Below are positions 61,385-64,000 of a stretch of DNA of 64,000 nucleotides, piece by piece. The notes beneath the pieces are model-generated. The model was not told where the DNA came from, did no database searches, and saw only the letters and a list, made by a program, of their open reading frames with translations. How positions within the stretch are numbered: position 1 is the first letter of the stretch; each line of letters begins with the position of its first letter. Position numbers and translations under genes: made by a program. The stretch comes from an uncultured Caldilineaceae bacterium (lineage in GTDB: Bacteria > Chloroflexota > Anaerolineae > Caldilineales > Caldilineaceae), in the NCBI GenBank assembly GCA_958295915.1, contig OY282381.1, positions 1,572,722 to 1,636,721 on the forward strand, given 5' to 3'.

Positions 61385-62446
61385 ATGAACATCTTGCAGC
61401 CTGTTTCTCCCACGCTCAACGGTCAGCCGCGCGCGTTGGACCCTACCCTACGCCCGCGGCGGCTGCGGATCAACCCGGCCTTGCGGCGCATGGTACGGGA
61501 GACAACGCTATCGCCGGCGGATTTCATCTATCCGTTGTTCGTGCGCCATGGCCAAGGCGAGCGCCGGCCCATCGCTTCAATGCCTGGCCAATTTCAGCTT
61601 TCCGTAGATGAATTGGCCAGAGAAGCCGAGTCGATTCTGGAGTTGGGCATTCCGGCGGTGATCCTCTTCGGCATTCCGGCCGAAAAGGACTGGTGCGGAA
61701 GCGACAATTTCAATCCCCGCGGGATTGTGCCCCAGGCGGCCCGCGCCCTGAAATCCGTCGCGCCTGAATTGATCGTCATCTCCGATATGTGTTTCTGTGA
61801 ATATACCGATCACGGTCATTGCGGGCTTATCAATACAGCGGGCGCAGACGAGTACAACTCTGCTTTGCCAGAAGGCTATCTGCTCAACGACCCGACGCTG
61901 GAACTGATGGGCCGGGCGGCCGTTGTCCATGCAGAGGCGGGCGCCGACATGATCGCGCCGTCGGCGATGTTAGACCGTATGGTGGCCGCGATCCGCACTG
62001 CTCTGGATGAATCCGAGCTGGAGCATGTGCCGATTATGAGCTACGCGGCCAAATACGCCAGCGGTTTCTACGGTCCCTTCCGCGACGCAGCCGAAAGCCC
62101 GCCCTCCTTCGGCGATCGCAGCCAGTATCAGATGGACCCGGCCAACTGCCGGGAGGCGCTGAAGGAGGTTGCGCTGGATGTCGCCGAAGGGGCCGATATG
62201 GTTATGGTCAAACCGGCTCTGCCGTATCTGGACGTTCTGGCGGCGGTGCGACAGCAGTTCAACCTGCCTACGGCCGCCTATCAGGTCAGCGGGGAGTACG
62301 CGATGATCCACGCCGCGGCCGCCAATGGCTGGCTCGACCTGCAAACGTGCGCCCTGGAAAGCCTGACAAGCATCAAACGGGCCGGCGCGGATATGATTCT
62401 GACATATTTTGCCAAAGACGCGGCTCGCTGGTTGGCGGACAGTTGA
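61385..62446 (+). CDS. hemB: Delta-aminolevulinic acid dehydratase (porphobilinogen synthase)
   Basis: From the ATG at 61385 the protein has 353 residues; an ATG at 61340 would add 15. It is a zinc-type enzyme, with the cysteine motif [14 protein letters not shown]. The two active-site lysines lie in YAAKYAS and [10 protein letters not shown]. It joins two aminolevulinic acids into porphobilinogen, the step before HemC. It lies 187 nt after hemD, probably in the same operon. A hairpin repeat follows its stop. Confidence 0.96.
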   Translation: MNILQPVSPTLNGQPRALDPTLRPRRLRINPALRRMVRETTLSPADFIYPLFVRHGQGERRPIASMPGQFQLSVDELAREAESILELGIPAVILFGIPAEKDWCGSDNFNPRGIVPQAARALKSVAPELIVISDMCFCEYTDHGHCGLINTAGADEYNSALPEGYLLNDPTLELMGRAAVVHAEAGADMIAPSAMLDRMVAAIRTALDESELEHVPIMSYAAKYASGFYGPFRDAAESPPSFGDRSQYQMDPANCREALKEVALDVAEGADMVMVKPALPYLDVLAAVRQQFNLPTAAYQVSGEYAMIHAAAANGWLDLQTCALESLTSIKRAGADMILTYFAKDAARWLADS

Positions 62447-62448
62447 AT

Positions 62449-62471
62449 GCGCCTCTTCTGAGCAGAGGCGC
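62449..62471. repeat. Hairpin repeat variant directly after hemB
   Basis: Arms GCGCCTCT and AGAGGCGC with loop TCTGAGC (altered from the family loop), starting 2 nt after the hemB stop. It may cap the 3' end of the hem transcript; there is no T run. Confidence 0.85.
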
Positions 62472-62545
62472 GATGGCCTGCAGCCCGAACTGTGAGCCGC
62501 CTTGGTTCATCTGAATCAGAGGAATCGAACAGATCCTAGTCGAAT

Positions 62546-62574
62546 TTGCCCAAACGCTACCCTTTCGCTATACT
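62546..62574 (+). promoter_or_regulatory. Promoter of tRNA-Ser
   Basis: TTGCCC and TATACT are spaced 17 bp, ending 57 bp before the tRNA. The -10 context (CGCTATACT) resembles the other promoters in the window. Confidence 0.55.
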
Positions 62575-62631
62575 AGCCAGTTGTTGGCAAGGGGTGGCGC
62601 GGGTTGCGGCCATCGCAGCCCCTTCTGATTC

Positions 62632-62721
<90 letters not shown>

Positions 62722-62759
62722 ATTCGGTAGATCGTGTGTTTACATCGCTTCGTCAGTTG

Positions 62760-62856
62760 TTGGGTCCTGTGCGGCAGGACACCGTAAACTCCGTCAGGGC
62801 CGGGAGGCAGCAGCGGTAAGCGATTCGTCCTGGGCGCCACGGGGGCGCCTGGCGGC
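62760..62856 (+). ncRNA. ffs: Signal recognition particle RNA (small bacterial type)
   Basis: The apical part CAGGGCCGGGAGGCAGCAGC is the conserved SRP RNA helix 8 with its asymmetric loop; ACCGTAAACTCCG precedes it and GCGGTAAGCGATTCG follows. Outer arms CCTGTGCGGCAGGAC and GTCCTGGGCGCC extend the hairpin. The tetraloop reads GGGA rather than the usual GGAA, still a GNRA loop. It pairs with Ffh in membrane targeting. The ends are approximate. tRNA-Ser lies 40 bp upstream. Confidence 0.9.
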
Positions 62857-63029
62857 TGGCGAAGCGGTGCGAACACGCGATTTTGCCTGATTTACTCTTT
62901 TCTCTGCTGTCCCTGAACCTAATCGAACCGTCTATCGTCATTGGTGTTGACTCTATTGGCGTTGACTCTATTAGTGTTGACTCTATATTAGTGTTGACCC
63001 TTGATTTCGCCACGCTAGAACTGCCCTGA

Positions 63030-64000
63030 ATGTCTCTCCACCGGCAAAATCCAATTCATACTTTTCTCGTCATAAGCGGCGGACGAGCAACTTTTAACGC
63101 GCTCATTTTTACAGTCAATCTCATCTACCATGTCGAAACTGTGGGACTGAACCCTCTGCAGCTTGTGATGGTGGGTATGGTTCTGGAGCTAACCACCTTT
63201 CTCTTCGAAGTGCCCACGGGTGTCGTTGCTGACGTCTACTCCCGGCGGCTATCTGTGATTATCGGTATGGCGCTGGTCGGCAGTGGTTTTCTCTTAGAGG
63301 GATGGGCGCCCCTATTTTGGACGGTGCTGACGGCGCAGGTACTTTGGGGCATCGGCTATACGTTCATCAGTGGCGCGCTGCAAGCCTGGCTGGCCGGCGA
63401 AATCGGCGCGGACGCTACCGGGCCGGTCTTCCTGCGGTCCTCGCAGCTGGGGCTGATAGCCGGGTTGGTCGGCACTGGCATCAGTGTCTGGTTGGCGCAA
63501 ACCTGGCTGCAACTGCCGATTATACTCGGCGGAGCGCTGTATATTGCCCTAGCTGCATACCTGGCGCTGACCATGCCCGAAGAAGGTTTTCGCCCCAGCT
63601 TGGCGGAAGAGCGGGGGACTCGGACGGTGCAAGCTCGCGGCTTTCGGGAATCGTTGTATCGTTCGACGTGGAAACAGATGGCAGAAACCACCCGCAGTGG
63701 CCTGCTTGCTGTGCGCGGGCATCAAGCGCTGCTAATCCTTATGGGCCTCAGCCTCGTAACCGGCCTGTATAGCGAGGGCTACGATAGGCTATGGACTCCC
63801 CACCTGCTGGGCGCCTTCAGCTTTCCGGCTCTGCCCGGCTTTGGCGCTGCCGCCTCAGCCTCTGGCTGGGCCAATAGCGTTGTCATCTGGTTTGGCATCA
63901 TTCGGCTCGGCTCAACTGTAGTGGGCCTCGCCGCCAATGAATTCGCCAGGCGCTGGCGAGCCACCGAGGAGCAGTCGCGCATTGTCAATTGGCTCACACT
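63030..64000 (+). CDS. MFS transporter, truncated by window edge
   Basis: A frame from ATG 63030 stays open to the window end (about 323 codons). It starts MSLHRQNPIHTFLVISGGRA and shows the MFS loop VPTGVVADVYSRR near residue 72. About eight membrane segments are visible. It resembles Chloroflexota and cyanobacterial MFS proteins of the tetracycline-exporter kind, but the substrate is unknown. A short tandem repeat (TTGGTGTTGACTCTA-like, 62940-63000) lies in its leader. Confidence 0.85.
   Translation, partial: MSLHRQNPIHTFLVISGGRATFNALIFTVNLIYHVETVGLNPLQLVMVGMVLELTTFLFEVPTGVVADVYSRRLSVIIGMALVGSGFLLEGWAPLFWTVLTAQVLWGIGYTFISGALQAWLAGEIGADATGPVFLRSSQLGLIAGLVGTGISVWLAQTWLQLPIILGGALYIALAAYLALTMPEEGFRPSLAEERGTRTVQARGFRESLYRSTWKQMAETTRSGLLAVRGHQALLILMGLSLVTGLYSEGYDRLWTPHLLGAFSFPALPGFGAAASASGWANSVVIWFGIIRLGSTVVGLAANEFARRWRATEEQSRIVNWLT

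Overview
The window reads as a piece of a moderately GC-rich bacterial chromosome. I infer a Chloroflexota (Anaerolineae/Caldilineaceae-like) heterotroph. The basis is many Tat/lipoprotein-type sugar-binding proteins, CUT1 and Opp/Dpp-type ABC importers, several phytanoyl-CoA-dioxygenase-like proteins, an S41 peptidase of a type I associate with Chloroflexota, and many short dispersed hairpin repeats between genes. No rRNA or other taxonomic marker is present, so this placement is an inference.

Layout. 0-5 kb (minus strand): two sugar ABC solute-binding proteins, two permeases, and the first codons of a third permease cut by the window edge. 5-11 kb: housekeeping genes (MFS transporter, dgkA, ybeY, obgE, nadD, S41 peptidase). 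11.3-15.2 kb: accessory patch with a TnpB element bounded by perfect 26-bp inverted repeats, a second orphan TnpB right end, an attC-like palindrome behind a small lipoprotein gene, a long direct repeat, and a frameshifted FTR1-like iron permease remnant. 15.2-18 kb: DUF72 protein and ammonium transporter.

18.2-43.7 kb: about 25 kb entirely on the plus strand. It holds a divergent KARI-like reductoisomerase, three paralogous beta-propeller proteins of unknown function, an enolase-superfamily enzyme, a ThDP enzyme, a Gfo/Idh/MocA oxidoreductase, a complete Opp/Dpp-type ABC importer, a GH2 beta-mannosidase-like enzyme, two PhyH-like dioxygenases, an alpha/beta hydrolase, an SMP-30-like lactonase and a GH36-like hydrolase. 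A deacetylase-type amidohydrolase faces it. I read this as an uptake and degradation locus for a glycan or glycoconjugate whose central chemistry (KARI-like + ThDP enzyme + beta-propellers) does not match a pathway I know. It is the best candidate here for an undescribed system.

45-64 kb: core metabolism. Ser/Thr kinase, sdhCDAB, an AT-rich orphan DNA methyltransferase, a zinc-ribbon/SH3/trypsin-like protein, icd, an SDR, fabF, pyrBC, hemC-hemD-hemB, tRNA-Ser(GGA), SRP RNA and a truncated MFS transporter.

Across the window, four families of short repeats recur. The commonest is a 23-bp hairpin with 8-bp arms and a conserved GCTCGAA loop. Its copies differ by compensating changes in the arms. 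Copies lie between genes, at gene ends (supplying the C-terminus and stop), near the start of an SDR gene, and twice inside hemC in different reading frames. Another family gives two unrelated genes the same C-terminal residues (SDQ).
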